A stretch of DNA of 64,000 bases from Neospora caninum Liverpool (lineage: Eukaryota > Apicomplexa > Conoidasida > Eucoccidiorida > Sarcocystidae), in contig NC_018395.1 of assembly GCF_000208865.1 (NCBI RefSeq), forward strand, positions 1,519,920 through 1,583,919, read 5' to 3'. Each line of letters starts with the position of its first letter. Within the stretch, counting starts at the first letter, position 1. Position numbers and translations under genes: made by a program. Below the pieces are notes generated by a model that was not told the origin of the DNA, ran no database searches, and saw only the letters and a program-made list of their open reading frames with translations. This document shows positions 27,704 through 40,340 of this stretch, piece by piece.

Positions 27704-29503
27704 GGTGGCAGGGACGACCCCCGCGTGCGGAAAGACTTTGTCAGAAGAAAGAAAAGAGAGGGAAGGCGAGACTGAAGAGACCCACCAAGCGCAACACGCC
27801 AGAGCGTTCTTCAAATCTGCATCATAGAGAAAGATACACGGGAGTGAGCGAGAACCCCGTTCGCGATCGACATATAAATAGATGGTAGAACTATGTGTAT
27901 ATCGAGTTACAGACGTCGCTATATAGAGAGATATACAGCTACGAATATATATTATATACGCAGATGGACTGAGAGAGCGAGAGGTCGAGACGTGGTTCTC
28001 GGTGTGTTGAAGGGTGTTTGGTACGCGTCCAGGATATATCTGAGAGGACATGCTTTGCCTGAGTTGGAACGAGACGAAGTTACAGCGGTCTGTTCAACGC
28101 CGCGCAGGATTCGCTTCGCTCTGGGAAGCCGGCAGAGGACGCGACGGAGCTGCCGTTCTTGAGGCACGAGAACAGGCGGGGACCGGAGAAAAGTGAAAGG
28201 GATTGGGGTGTTTGATCCTTTGTCAGAAGAGGCACGGGAGCAAAAAAATGGGTTTTTTGGAGCCTTCCGGAGGACGCGCTCGTCTACAATGTTTGTCCGC
28301 ACGGCCAGAAGTTACCCGGAACGCCAGTCGCGTTTGAGATGGAGAAGGCGGAAAACAGAGAGTTTACTGGAGAGAAGGGCGGATGCAAAGTTTCTCCAAA
28401 ATCGCGTGGACGAAGTCGCCTTCTCGCCCTGTGTCGTCCAGCTTTTTGGAGGCAAGGACTGCGGAATTTCCACGAGTCGACCAGAGCTGGGCACCTTCGC
28501 GGACACTCAGAGGTCGCATTCCAGTTCACAACCTCGAGGATTTTCACGTGTCTGTGCGATTTCTGCGTTCGCTATTCGCGAGAGTTACGCCCTTGGCGCG
28601 GAAGCGGTCTGGCTGCCAAAACGCGCGAGAACAGGGCGCACGAAGTCGGTAGTCCTCTCTAGAAAAGGAGACTGTCAGTCTTTCTTCAATCGCTTGACGC
28701 TCCGAGGGCCACAGAAAAAAGTCGAAAAGGTGTAAGCATTGGAGAGAGAAGGAGCGTCATGGGGGCTCGCGGGCAAAAACCGTGCGATTTTCGGCGCCGC
28801 GCATGTCCTGTGTATGTCGAGACAGACGGCGAGACACAGAACATGCGTTTTTGCGAATGCAGAGCCTTTCCTCCGCGGCACGCATCTTGCTCTAAATCCT
28901 TTTCCTCGCGTGTGGCCGACGAGGAAAAACTTCGTTTTCTACAGCTGCTGCGCGACGGTTTGCTGAGCGTCGCCCGCGCAGTGACCGCGGAGACTTTCCC
29001 CGCGCACAGATACGTGTATTCTTGGATGAAGATGCATGTATCTCTGTTTGCATCATCCCGGTCGTGTATTCATCGAGCATTTACGAAATCAGGACGAGTC
29101 GTTGTCACCGCGCAAACAGAGATAGGCATATCTAGATGTATACACGGTGCGGGACAAACGCAAGACACTACTAGATGAAGATGTGTACATAAAACGCCAA
29201 AAAAGCACAGACGTGTTTGTATGCTTTCCTCCCTCTCTGCTGGTGAGGCGTGTTCCTGTTACCCCTTCCTTTGTGGCTATTTCTTAGTTAGTTCTACTTC
29301 CCAAATTGTGGTTTCGAAGGCGCGGCGTGCGTAGCAGACTCTGCTATGCATCTCGTTCTCCCAGTTTCCTCCGCACGATTTTCTCTCGCGCTCTACCCTT
29401 CGTGTGTCCCAGTTGTTCCTCCTGGGGTTTTTCTTCTCCTCCCGCGTCGTCTCTGCTGTCCCTTTCCCGTTGCATTGCCTTTTTCTCCCGCCTTTCCTCG
29501 AAA
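27704..29503. other. Divergent intergenic region between the RING gene and UBA5
   Basis: About 1.8 kb that must hold the promoters of both genes. A plus-strand open frame at 28193-28735 is long (180 codons) but has no recognisable motif, and other frames here are also open, so I do not call it a gene. The last 250 bases are CT-rich, like the leader of the ATP synthase gene. Confidence 0.5.
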
Positions 29504-32500
29504 ATGGCCGAAACCCCTTCCGGAACGCCCGGTGTGCGGCCGAAAATCGCAGAGATGAGCGCCGTCGTCCGCGATGACAATCCGTACTCGCGCCTCATGG
29601 CTCTGCAAAGGTAAGGGAAAAGCCTCCATCGTGTTCGTTCCAGGCGTTCTTTCCTGCCTTTGCCCTCTTTTCTGTCCCCCCCCCCCCCCCCCCATCGCGT
29701 TCTCCGCTTCTTCTCGGTCACCCAGCGTGTGCGCGATCCCTGCACTTTGCCTGGCTAACAGTCCCGGTTCATCCTTCTCGACTCTTTGCAGGATGGGAGT
29801 AGTGGAGGAGTACCGCGCAATCAGAGACAAGGCCGTCCTCGTCGTTGGCGTCGGCGGCGTCGGCAGCGTAGCCAGTGACATGCTCGCCCGCTGTGGCGTC
29901 GGAAAATTGATTCTGTTCGACTACGACAAAGTCGAACTCGCCAACATGAATAGGCTCTTCTTCACCCCGAAGCAATGCGGCCAAAGCAAAGTTGAGGTCT
30001 GTTCGTCTCAAGTCCAATTCCTACAAAATCCTGCACTATCAAAGAGCGCTGTACACAGATTAATTGCATATATATATATATATATATATACATGTATTCG
30101 TGAATATATATGCATTTCTGTAACTGGATATATATATGCATATATGTGCAGGTTTGTATTTCTGTGCAATGATTTACGTATGCCGTTGGGTGAAAAGAAC
30201 AGGATGTGGTTGAAAAAGTCGTTTCCGGCTCTCTGCGTACGTCACATGCAAAAGAAGGATTCCAGTTGGTGGCACGTTTTTGAGACGTCGCGAACGGGCT
30301 ATTTTATACACATGGATGTCTGAAAATGTCCAACTCAAACAAAATGAGACTGAGGTCTTTCTGGTTGCCTGTATTTTCCAGTGTGTATGGTTGTCTCCTT
30401 TTTTCGTTTTTACCGTTGTCTTTTCTTGCACAAATGACGCGAAGTGAATGTCTCCAACGTTTCCGTTTCTCCCCGCTCGCTGCCGGGTGTCTGTACACCT
30501 GTTCCCGACCTGTCGCAGGCCGCGCGCGCGACGCTGTTGGAGATCAATCCAGACGTGACTATTGAAGCGCACAACTGTAACATTTGCTCCGACTTTGACC
30601 TTTTCTTTGACCGCATCATCAACGGCGGCCTCCCTGTGTCGTCTCGCTCGGAGACAGGAGAGGCCGTGGAGAGACGCCCGCCGGTGTCGCCTTCTCTCGA
30701 ACAGAAGGGCCAGTGCCCCGTCGACTTGGTTCTCAGCTGCGTTGACAACTTCGCCGCCAGAATCACCATCAGCCAGGCGTGCAATGAGGCAGGTGAGAAA
30801 AAACGCAAGATTGAAGTGACGGGGTGATGCGTTTCGAGCTTCTTCACGAGACAAAAACGCGCCTGCAGCACGCGCCCCAACTCTTGCCATCAACTGCGAA
30901 AACGCGAAACCTCCTCTCTATTCAAAATACGTTTTGACTTCTACCGTTCGTCTTCGAAACGAGTGCCTAGTCAGGGGAGCGAACAGCCCGTGTTCACGGT
31001 GCATGGTGGCTCGTCTCCTGTCCGGTCTCTGGGGGCAGAGACGGAAAGCCGGGGTGTAGATACACCCCACGTGGAAACAGCCGTCAAGCTGCCCGCACTG
31101 TCGCCAGGCACAGCCGGGACTGCGTGGCAAGTCGTTCGCTGTTTCCTGTTTTTGCGTCGCGATTGTGGTGCGAACTGAGGCGTCCATCGACTCGCATGTT
31201 TGGCTGCTTTCCCGTTTCGTCCGTGTGAACAAATCGGGCCCCGGCTCTCCGTCGGTGTGCTGCAGGTGTTCTGTGGATGAACAGCGGCGTCAGCGAGAGC
31301 GCGACGAGCGGCCAGATCCAGACGTGCATCCCGGGGCTCCTCGCCTGCTTCCAGGTGAGGGAAGAGAGGGCAAAACAGAAGCGCTCTCACGGAGGAATAG
31401 GAGAAGGTGGGTATGGAAGTTTGTGGGTCTCGAGTGTTTGCCCGTTTGCGCGTTTGCACCTTTTCTTCAGGTGTCGCCAGGTCTGGATGTCGACTGTGGA
31501 AGATTGGACGTGTGTCTCAGGGTCAACACAAGTGTCTCTCGAATTCGGCACACCCAGTTCTCTCTTCTCACGGCTTTAATCCATAATCTTCCCCTTTGCT
31601 TCTCTCAATATGTTCAAACCTGCCTGTAGCTTTCGTGCGTGCCATATATATCTGTCATGTCTCTCTACACGCATGAGTGTATCGATCTCATTCCGTCTGT
31701 ACATATATATATATATATGCAGATACATGCATGTGGAGATGAGTTTTCTGCGTGGTCGCCAAGCATGAGTCCCTCTCTTTCTGTTTTCTGTGTAGTGCGC
31801 CCCTCCGTACGTCGTGGCGACGAGTGGAGACGAAAAGGCCATCAAACGCGAGGGCGTGTGTGCAGCTTCTCTTCCCACGACCATGGGAATTGTTGCAGGT
31901 GGGCTGAAATACGGGGCCAGCTGTCTCTGTGCTGAAGCTAGCTACAGAGAGAAACGGCGGCATAACGAGAAAAGCTTTCTCAGGTGCAATACAAGAGACG
32001 CAATTCCAGGGCTGTTACAGACACCTCTTCGGGACAGCCCGTTATTTTCACATCTACCAGAAAAATAGGCAGGCACTCTGCCTGCATATCCATATTTACG
32101 TATATGTATTTGCGTTCCGTGCATATGCGGGCTGGACAAGTCTACGTTTGTGAATCCTCCTGTCCGCGTCGGCACGTTGGTAGCGAGGAGGAGCCAATAA
32201 CCTGTCTTTCGATTGTGCGGCTCATGTGTGTCAGATCGTATCTCCGCAGAGGCGTTTTTTCCTTCTCCGCCTTGGTCTCGATCAGTCCTCTGTCAAGGCT
32301 GAGCCTGGCAATTGCGTGTGTGTATTGCTGCTCAGCTCGTACCCCAATTCTTTAACGTTTATCAAATTGGCAAAATGCTAAAAGAGAATGCACTTTCCGC
32401 AGCGCAACGAGTGGTTTTCTCATTCCTTCCTTTTTTGATGGGCATAGGTCTTCTCGTCCAAAATGCTCTCAAGTACCTTCTCACCTTTGGGCAGACAACG

Positions 32501-33198
32501 CCCTTTCTCGCGTACAATTCGCTCGACGATTTCTTTCCCTCCTTCACGATGCAGCCGAATCCTCAGTGCGCTGACGCGTGGTGCAGAAAAAGACAGGTAA
32601 TTTCCAGTGTCTGTACAGTCCGCCGCAGCCACTTGTTCTCGGGATTAGACGCATGTATGTATGTGTATGTATGTACATATGTATGTGTATGTATGTATTT
32701 GCGTATACGTATAGCCACCACGATGTTCAAGAGTGTACATTTACAGAGTCTGTAGATCTCTCTATGTTTGTCGCATCGAAATGGGGGTAGGCCGAAACTG
32801 TCGGGCAGCTTGTCGGTGTCATAACGGAGACTAGGGCGTAGGCGTTCATGTTTCTGAACTTATCTCTCGCTATAACTTTTATGTATTCTTTTTTGTATTC
32901 TCAGGCAGAGGTTTCAGAGAAAGCGATTCCCCTTTCGTCTTATTTTTTGACTTCCAAGCAACAGACCGAAGCAGAGGGCGGTCAGAAGGCGGATGTCCAT
33001 GAAGACAACCCGTTCGGCATATCTCTAGTGGACGAAGGCTCCAATTCGACAGCAAAGCGCCCGTCTTCATCTTCCGCATCTTCCTCGTCTCCCGCTTCAG
33101 CTGCCAACGAAGCCTCTGTGCAGCAAACAGAGAAGAAGTCTGTTGACGGCGTGAGCATTCACGATCTGATGGCGCAGATGAAGCTCCTGCAAAGTTAA
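29504..33198 (+). CDS. UBA5: UBA5, UFM1-activating E1 enzyme (7 exons)
   Basis: Adenylates UFM1 and carries it as a thioester before handing it to UFC1, starting UFMylation (ER and ribosome quality control). Exons: 29504-29610, 29792-29996, 30519-30792, 31266-31354, 31796-31898, 32448-32596 and 32905-33198, giving 406 residues against 404 in human, all phases consistent. Nucleotide loop GVGGVG is at residues 55-60, followed by [17 protein letters not shown]. The catalytic Cys is C247 in [12 protein letters not shown]. Zinc-binding Cys pairs are in ACFQCAPP and NPQCADAWC. The C-terminal tail keeps the UFM1/ATG8-interacting (LIR/UFIM) element as FGISLV (346-351; Trp in human) and ends in the UFC1-binding helix [11 protein letters not shown]. 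Intron 1 holds an 18-base C run. The adjacent RING gene is not a known UFM1 ligase. Confidence 0.97.
29676..29693. repeat. Poly-C tract (18 C) in UBA5 intron 1
   Basis: An uninterrupted run of 18 cytosines (poly-G on the other strand) about 65 bases after the exon 1 donor. Likely unstable and hard to sequence. Confidence 0.9.
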
Positions 33199-35368
33199 TT
33201 TTCTTTCCGTTTCTCCCTTCCTCTCTTGCAGAGCAGCGTTTTGGGGAGGCTGACTTTCTCTCATAGTAAAACCCACTTTCTTTTTTAATTTTATTTTCGA
33301 AGAAGTGACTCCATCCCTCAAATGATATGACACATGCCACCCCCGTTAGGCCCGACGCAGCACAAAACATATTAGAGTCCGTCTCTCTTTCGTCCTCGAT
33401 GGAGGGTACATTGTCCAGCCTAGACCACTACCGAATTCCGAACAGATACTTTGAGTAACTAAAACAGAATCTAATGGTACTAGGATGTAGGAGATCGCGT
33501 AGGGCATGCAATACCAATCAGATAACTGAAGGTAGACTCCCTGTTACACATAATAAAATGGGATCACACAAATTCAGAAAAAGTTGCGCGACCCGACTTT
33601 TCTTTTGGCCTCTTCCTCTCGGGGAAACGTCAGGATCATCGTCCTCTGAGGCCGGAGAGGCTTAGATTCAATCCCGTGTCTTGTACACAGGAAATAACCT
33701 CCGTGCTGTTCTGCAGGCACCGCGTTCGAGCGCTTGCTCGCCGTTCCTCTCTGGAACATCGCTATCAATTGATACCGAGAAAGTATCCAGGAGGCGCCCT
33801 TTCCGAGTATATATAGACAAATTTTTCTGAAAAGACACGAGCTTTCTGTGTGGCGTGCGCAGTGCTAGAAAAGGCAAACGGGTTCTCTCGCGAATGCTCT
33901 TAAGAACAGTGGCGGGGTAAACACAGACGATGAATGTATCTATTGTCCAGCCTCTCTGATGGTAACACAATCGAACGCCTCCTCTTGCGAAGACAAACAT
34001 TCTGTCCATTTACTCTTTGCATACGTTTGGTACGCATGTTTCAACGGGCATCGCTCTGTCTTTAGGAGGCAGAAGAGGGGTTTTAGGGTGCGCCTCTCTT
34101 TGTCAGCCTCTTCCAGATCGTCACGCCGAAGCGAGAGGATGCTTTTCCCTTCTCAGCAGCATGTTTGATCCCGTGAAAGCGAACCTACAAACTCTGGCTC
34201 TCGGGTCAGGTCTGTCAGCGTGTTAGAAAAAACAAGCTAGTGACTCGGGCAGGATCTCCTGCTTTCCGTTGGGCGTTTTCCCACAGCAAGCCGACTCCTG
34301 TTCCTCCCGAACAGGTCAGTGTGCATTTTTACTTCAGAGAAGTCGAATGCTATAAGCAGCGTTCTCTATTGAAAAGAGCAGCGGCAACAGCCTAGTAAGA
34401 TCGATCTTCTGTTTGCAGATGGTACAAGTAGGCATCAGAGGTGCCTCGTCCCCGTCTGACGGCGGAGAAAAAAGACAATTTTTCCCAGGAGACCATGTCG
34501 TCCCTGTCGGAGACCTTTGCTCACTGATGAGCTGAAGCGGTGCCTATAATAATATTCTTAGCAAAGACAAACAAATATTGTTCCTGTAGCTCCTTTTTTC
34601 GAGGCAGTCGACGACGCACCCTCAGATGCGGTTGCATAGGGCGGGATGGCCCCTGCCCCTGCTGAGGCGCCTCTCTACACGGGCCGGGAAGACACGAGTA
34701 GCCAGTCAAACATGCTGGGAGAACCCACCGTGAAACAAAATCGCCACTCGCCATTAAGAGGGAAGAATGACGAAAAGTGTAGATCCCTCCCGGCTATTTC
34801 TGTTTCTTACTTTCGTCAGGCGATTAGCTAGTGTCCAATCCCCGTTTTGCGATGAGGACCTCAGTCGTGTGCGCCCAAACCCGCCGCGTGTGTTAGAAGG
34901 ATTTATTCCGTCCTCGTTCAAGAAAAAACTGTTCGTTCTCTTTGTATCTTTAACTCGTTTTCTTCTTCCTTCTTGTGTTTTGCATGTAGCCACTTCCGCT
35001 GTTCAGGAGAACGTTTGTCTACACAGAACCAGACCGTGGCGGCGTACTAAAGCGGACTATGTACGGTCGGTAATGTACCGTTATAACTGGGGCCTTAACC
35101 AGTTGCGCGATATATTTGTCTCAAAAAAGGTGGAGCCTTTCCTAAAACGAATGACGCATGCTGCTTTCTCCAGCATTTTTTTCTGCTGGTGAGTGCGGGG
35201 TATCACTCCTGGGTGTCTTTCTTCGGTCGTTTTCTTGGCCTTAGCGGGTCGAGTTCCGCCGATTCGTGACGAAGAGGCTGGACGGTGTGTCTCATCATCA
35301 CCAGCTCCTACGCGCGCCTGACAGGATCTCGGGATACTCTTCGCTAAGTTGGGTACAAAGGGGCAACA
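33199..35368. other. Intergenic region, no gene recognised
   Basis: This holds the 3' UTR of UBA5 and the upstream region of the next plus-strand gene. It includes the second copy of a 22-base word shared with 16.06 kb. A plus-strand frame at 34767-35192 is open for 141 codons but has no motif and no clear splice relation to the gene at 35369. Confidence 0.5.
33502..33523. repeat. 22-bp dispersed exact repeat, copy 2
   Basis: Same word as at 16062-16083 (GGGCATGCAATACCAATCAG and two more bases); the sequences on either side differ between the copies. Confidence 0.6.
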
Positions 35369-37372
35369 ATGCCATCTGAAGAGGGGCGGGAAAGGCAGGA
35401 GGGTCGTGGTGAAGGGGGCACAAGAGGAAACGGACACGAAAGGCACGAGAAACAGGCACACCGCCACCCTACAAGCCCTGCCTCCCCTCTCTCCCCTTCG
35501 TGCCCAGTAGAAGCCACCCTGTCAGACCACTGCCTCGACTTTTTGGAGGCACAGAAACAGGCGGATTTGGCTGATCTGTTAGACAAATTGGGGATAGTGA
35601 AGTCCAGCGAGACGAGTGCCAGTAACGTTCCTTTCTCTGCTGCGTTTCGACACTGCGAGGTAAAAGACAGTCAAGTATTCACTCCTCCTGCATCTAGAGA
35701 AGTGGGCAGCTTCTATCAGAACAAGTCGGAAAGTAGCAGAGATCGAACCGACACGGCAGAGAATGAACGGTCGGCCAGGGCAGAGTGCATCACCACCTCG
35801 TCGCCTGCGTTGCCCACGAGTGATGAGGAAGGGAATTCTGAAGAGACGGTATCGAATCTTGCCGGAGAAAAAGATGAGAGTCACTTCTTCTCTGAGTTAC
35901 CCGTCTCCGGAAGTCCTCTGGCAGAACAAGACACGACGGTGTTCCGCAACGACGAAACCGTGCAAGAGGAAGACAAGCATAGCTACCGCGGCAGGCGTTT
36001 GTGGGAAAACCGCACGCTGGTAGACGCAGCAGAAACGAAAGCAGATGTTGTGCTCGAGAGCAGCGGTTTGTATCCTCGTATCAAAGCAGCAGTGTCTGGT
36101 CTACTAGAGACATCGGCAATAGAGAACGCAAATCCAGGTTCTTCCACGCCGTTAGGCAGAGGGGACGCTGCGGACACAAGGGGGACAAGAGAGGAAGTGA
36201 GCCAGGATCGAGATAGAGTGCACGGCCAAGCGGCAGACGCCCTCGAAAGTTCCGAGGACGGGCGAGCTACAGGAACAGGCGAACAAGAAGCGGGTGTAGG
36301 AGCGGGAGGAGAAATGGGAGAAAAGAGAGTGCATGAGGTGCGAGGCACAGTGACAGCAGCGGTAACACGAAGTACCGAGCAATTGGGAGAAGGTCGTGGG
36401 CGAAATTGGCGGCGAGGTCCTGTGCGAAATCAGCGGCGTGTGGGAGAGCGCGTTGTCTCTTTAGCACTGAGCAATCAAGGCGAGAAAAACGTGTCGGAAC
36501 TTCCATTGAGCTTGCCTCCAGCGCTCAGGCAACTCGGAACAACTCACTGTGGAAATCCCTGTGCGGTGGCGTCCCACTACGCTCTACCACACGATATGGA
36601 AGGAATGCGTGTGGTGAAAGCGTACAGAAACGTCTTGAGTTGGGCATTGGGGAAAGGAGAACAATGGTCTGTGCTGCCCCGGGAGATTGACAGTAGAAAT
36701 GGAAGACGCTGCACGCCCTCTCGGTCTGGTCGCGAAAAGGTCAAGTCCATCTCTTTTCCGTCACAGCCTGGCGTTCAGTGTCCTCTCGTTGATTTCCAGG
36801 TAAGGTACACGCCAACTACCACAAAAGTGTAAATACAACGCAGTTTAGGGAAAATGCGGAGAGGGTCACCGGGAGTGAGGTGAAGAGGGCAGAACAGGAC
36901 AGCACTGAAATGCAGGAGAGAAAAAAGTGTACAGCCGGTACTCAACACAGGTACAAGCACTGGACAACTGAGGCATGTAGTTTTTTTTTCGCGTGAAGTA
37001 AATGGCGCTTTCGTCGGCGCTTTGCCCGTAATATCGTGTTAAAATTGCTTGCTGCGAGATGCACGGCCCCTTGCAAAATGCAGCCGTTTTCGAACTGCAC
37101 CCGTACACTCCCCTCAGCTTCGGAGCTCTGCAGCACAAGTTTTCCCCATCCTTCTAATTCCGCCTGCGTATCTCCGTTGCTTTATGTTCGGTTACTTTCC
37201 TTATGCAGCACCGGGGTCGCAGCAGGAAGAGCCGGCGGAACTTGCTTCCAGAGAGTGTATTCTTCCCCTCCGGAATGAGTTTCGCCAAACTGCGCCTGGA
37301 ATGCTGTGGAAATGCGTAGTCGTAGGAAGTAAAAGAGATCAAAAGACCGTAACTGTAGATCTGCGTATCTGA
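35369..37372 (+). CDS. Unidentified acidic, disordered protein (2 exons)
   Basis: Exon 1 is 35369-36799, ending in a CAG|GTAAGG donor. The best exon 2 is 37223-37372, after the acceptor ggggtcgcag, giving 526 residues in one frame. The protein is rich in Glu, Ser, Arg, Gly and Thr with charged low-complexity stretches and no signal peptide or membrane segment. One helical patch near residue 50 (LDFLEAQKQADLADLLDKLG) could be a short interaction motif. Residues around 385-430 (LPPALRQLGTTHCGNPC, then KAYRNVLSWALGKG) look more ordered. The start has an acaATGc context and lies at the head of the open frame. I recognise no family. The long open frame and its composition support a real gene; the second exon is less sure because another acceptor lies 15 bases upstream. 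Confidence 0.6.
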
Positions 37373-40340
37373 GGCTGCTGAACATTAGCTACTATCATAT
37401 TTGGATGGGGAGTGTTAGGCGTTGGAAACTCTGCTCTAGTTCTTCAGTTGAACACGAAAGAGAACGGTTGGACACGGGCGTGCGGCGGGTAATACGGGCG
37501 TTCCTTTAAAGAGCATGTCGAGCTACAGGCGTCTGTCGAGGAGGAAGCACCGACCCCGCCTCCTGTTGAATGACAGTTCGGCCCCTTCTCACGGCTCAGT
37601 AGCCAGAGAAGGAGCAAGACCAATTCAAGCTGCGGACTTGACACGATAATTTCTCTCTGTAGGGGACACCACGTTTTCTGAGAAGCCGAGTTGGATTATT
37701 CGTTTTTGGTAACGCATGCTGCCGGGTGACCCGTGCTTTCCACATCTGCAAACGAAGTCGTCGCAAGCACGCCTCATACACAAGAATGCAGGAATGGGTG
37801 GAGCATTGCGTATATGTGTATTTCCACACACTCAATGCGTCACTCAACAGTCCAGCAGTATTCCAAGCGACACGTCCGAAATCGCTGCAGAAAACTTGAG
37901 GACGGTTCATGGACGTGCCAGGGCAAGACATCAATCTTATTTATACGGCGACTCATTAGCCAATTACCTTCCGGCTAAGTTTCCAGAGACTCACGGTGAT
38001 CGTCTCCGGTCAATGCGGAGCCAGTGCTTGCTGTTTTTCACGTTTGTAGGCACAATGGTGGCTGGGTACGTACAAATTTCCAACCGAGGTTATCCGTGAG
38101 CTGTTCACGTTGCCATTGGGGCTCTCCGGCCTGCAAGTGGTATTTCTTTACGCACTGTATGTGCACTGGATATGTTGGTTCCCCCATTTGTTTTTTGGGT
38201 TTCGTTGTTGGGCGTCCACATGGTTTTGAACGATGTAGTCGAAGACAGCTTCATCTACTCAGCGGTCCATGTCTCTAACCTTCGCTTTTATTCCATTCAA
38301 ACAACTATTAATGGGATAAACTCAACTGACAAGCTTTACATGCGGATCTTCGGTGCCGCCAACGACCTGGATCGACACTCGAGCCGGGATACGATTGCTT
38401 TGGTATGCAGATAGTGCGCGTTGCGGCTTTCCTGCCAACTAATCCCGAGATGTTGAGAGGTGTGTAGACGGGACGGGCGGCGTTCGTTTCTAGTGAAAGC
38501 CAACTGAATCATCCCGTGTCAGCTATCGAACAGAGTATTTGTCTTAGCTATTTGAAAAGCAACAACGTGGGCGACTACTGAAGGCACATACCTGAGCCTT
38601 CGGCTAACAACAAGCCGCCAGAACTATCTTTTGACGCATGATATGGCAGGGAGAGACTTCAGGAGGATCAGAATGAGAGGACCAAAAGACTACACCCATG
38701 TCCGCACACCTTACGAGCCAACCCGAAAACTCTCTCGATGCCAATGCACGGAATTCCTAACGAGTTGTAAAGTCGGATGCACCAACAGTGTGACAGACAG
38801 GCGAACAGCAGCCGACAGCCGCGGATCCAGTTCTAAATGGGGTCCTTGCCGGGAGTGTGTTCCAATTATGTAAATCGATCAGCTTCTAGCTGGTGGTACA
38901 AATACGGCCATGAAAAAACGTAGACGCAGTTGGCCGCGATCCGCCTATCGCCAACGTGTGCCACACACTCTTACAAAGCAGGACAGTACCCACGTCGTCG
39001 TCTACGGCTGATGCTTATCTGCAAGTAGAGATCGGGTAGTGCGTATTTTGGTGGCATCTGTCACTTGTGTTTCCTCCTTTCCTGGTGATGGTTTGCCATT
39101 TCATCGTCGATTTGAGGTACACCAATGTGTACGCAAAAGAAAACCGAATATAACGGTATTCTTCTGAACGCAGCGATACAAGCGGTAAAAAAAGGACCTC
39201 ATTCGCTCCTTGCGAATTCAACGTAAGGCGCTGTGAGCATGGGGGTAGCCGCCTCTTTGGTATGCACTCCTGCGCTGCCGAGTTGTTCGCCTGCCGATTC
39301 TCGCACGGCTGTGGAGCGGTCAAGTATTTGTTGGAAAGGACTGCAGCCGGTTACCCTGAATGACATAAATATGAACTTCTGGGATACATAATTCGCCGGG
39401 TAAACTCAAGAAGTGTCCTAGGGATGCATTGAACTTCGTTATCGGTACACATTCCCCTGTCGTGAATGAGTTCCGTAGGCGGCGCTCCCTTTGCCACCCA
39501 TGAACGACGAGTTCGCCCTGTCCCTGAATGGTATTTTTCCTGAGGAGGCTTTCCGGCGCTTTCCATCTGTACTCATTCTCTGGGGTATCCAGCGGCATGG
39601 CCGCCCTCACGCGTGTCTCTTTCCCTACTCGATTTGGGCAGTACGTGTGTGCCTGAAAGATGCCCTGTACAACGTTGCAACGACGGCAAATACTCAACCC
39701 GACGAGCAAAATCACATGACCTCAGCTGAGGTGGGAACGCATCTCACGCTCCGTACCATCAAAGACAAATCACAAAAGAGCAAAAATACAGAGGATGGCA
39801 GGTTGTGAAATGTGCTGCTAGATTCAATGATTGCCTTAGGTGGTTGCCCCGGACGCGAGGCAAGCGTTTCCCATAAAAATTCGACTCCCCGCGTTAGGGG
39901 AGGGGCTAGAACATGCTCAGACGAATACAGTTCCTAGAGTGCGAAGCGTTCAGTCCTGCTAAACGCTACTCCTGATGAAAGCCAACGCAGGTAGCCTCGA
40001 ACACCATATTGCTCTTCGTCCTATCCACATCTGTAAGGTAGGTGGTATGGTGCAAAGAGGTCTGCCTTCAATTCGCAAACGGATGTCGGACACGGTTCCA
40101 GGATCAGTCTATGGCGTCTGGCAATCGATAATACCCCCAAGGAAAGCTTGAGGTGACGATGGTATACTAGGAGTGACAAGAGCGGATATTGTGGTGCACA
40201 TTCTGTGAATTAATTGCGGAACTCTGTGAACGTTTTCAGAGTAACCGCGCCACGCCCAGCACGCAATTGTTTCTCAAGGCGCCATAACAAGCGGAGAGCG
40301 CATGGAAATACTTAGAACCACTTTCAATCACAAATCTCTG
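37373..40340. other. Gene-poor region, nothing recognised
   Basis: About 3 kb with only short open frames and no motif. A brief hydrophobic frame near 38090-38220 (LFTLPLGLSGLQVVFLYALY) has no supporting start or splice sites. Part of it may be the 3' UTR of the minus-strand effector-like locus that ends at 40341. Confidence 0.5.

Noticed and set aside
28193..28735. 180-codon plus-strand frame upstream of UBA5
   Set aside because: No motif, other frames are open too, and it lies in the expected promoter region between divergent genes.
38024..38420. Hydrophobic short frames around 38.1-38.3 kb, considered as a mitochondrial-derived or membrane-protein fragment
   Set aside because: No recognisable cytochrome or oxidase motif, no start or splice sites.
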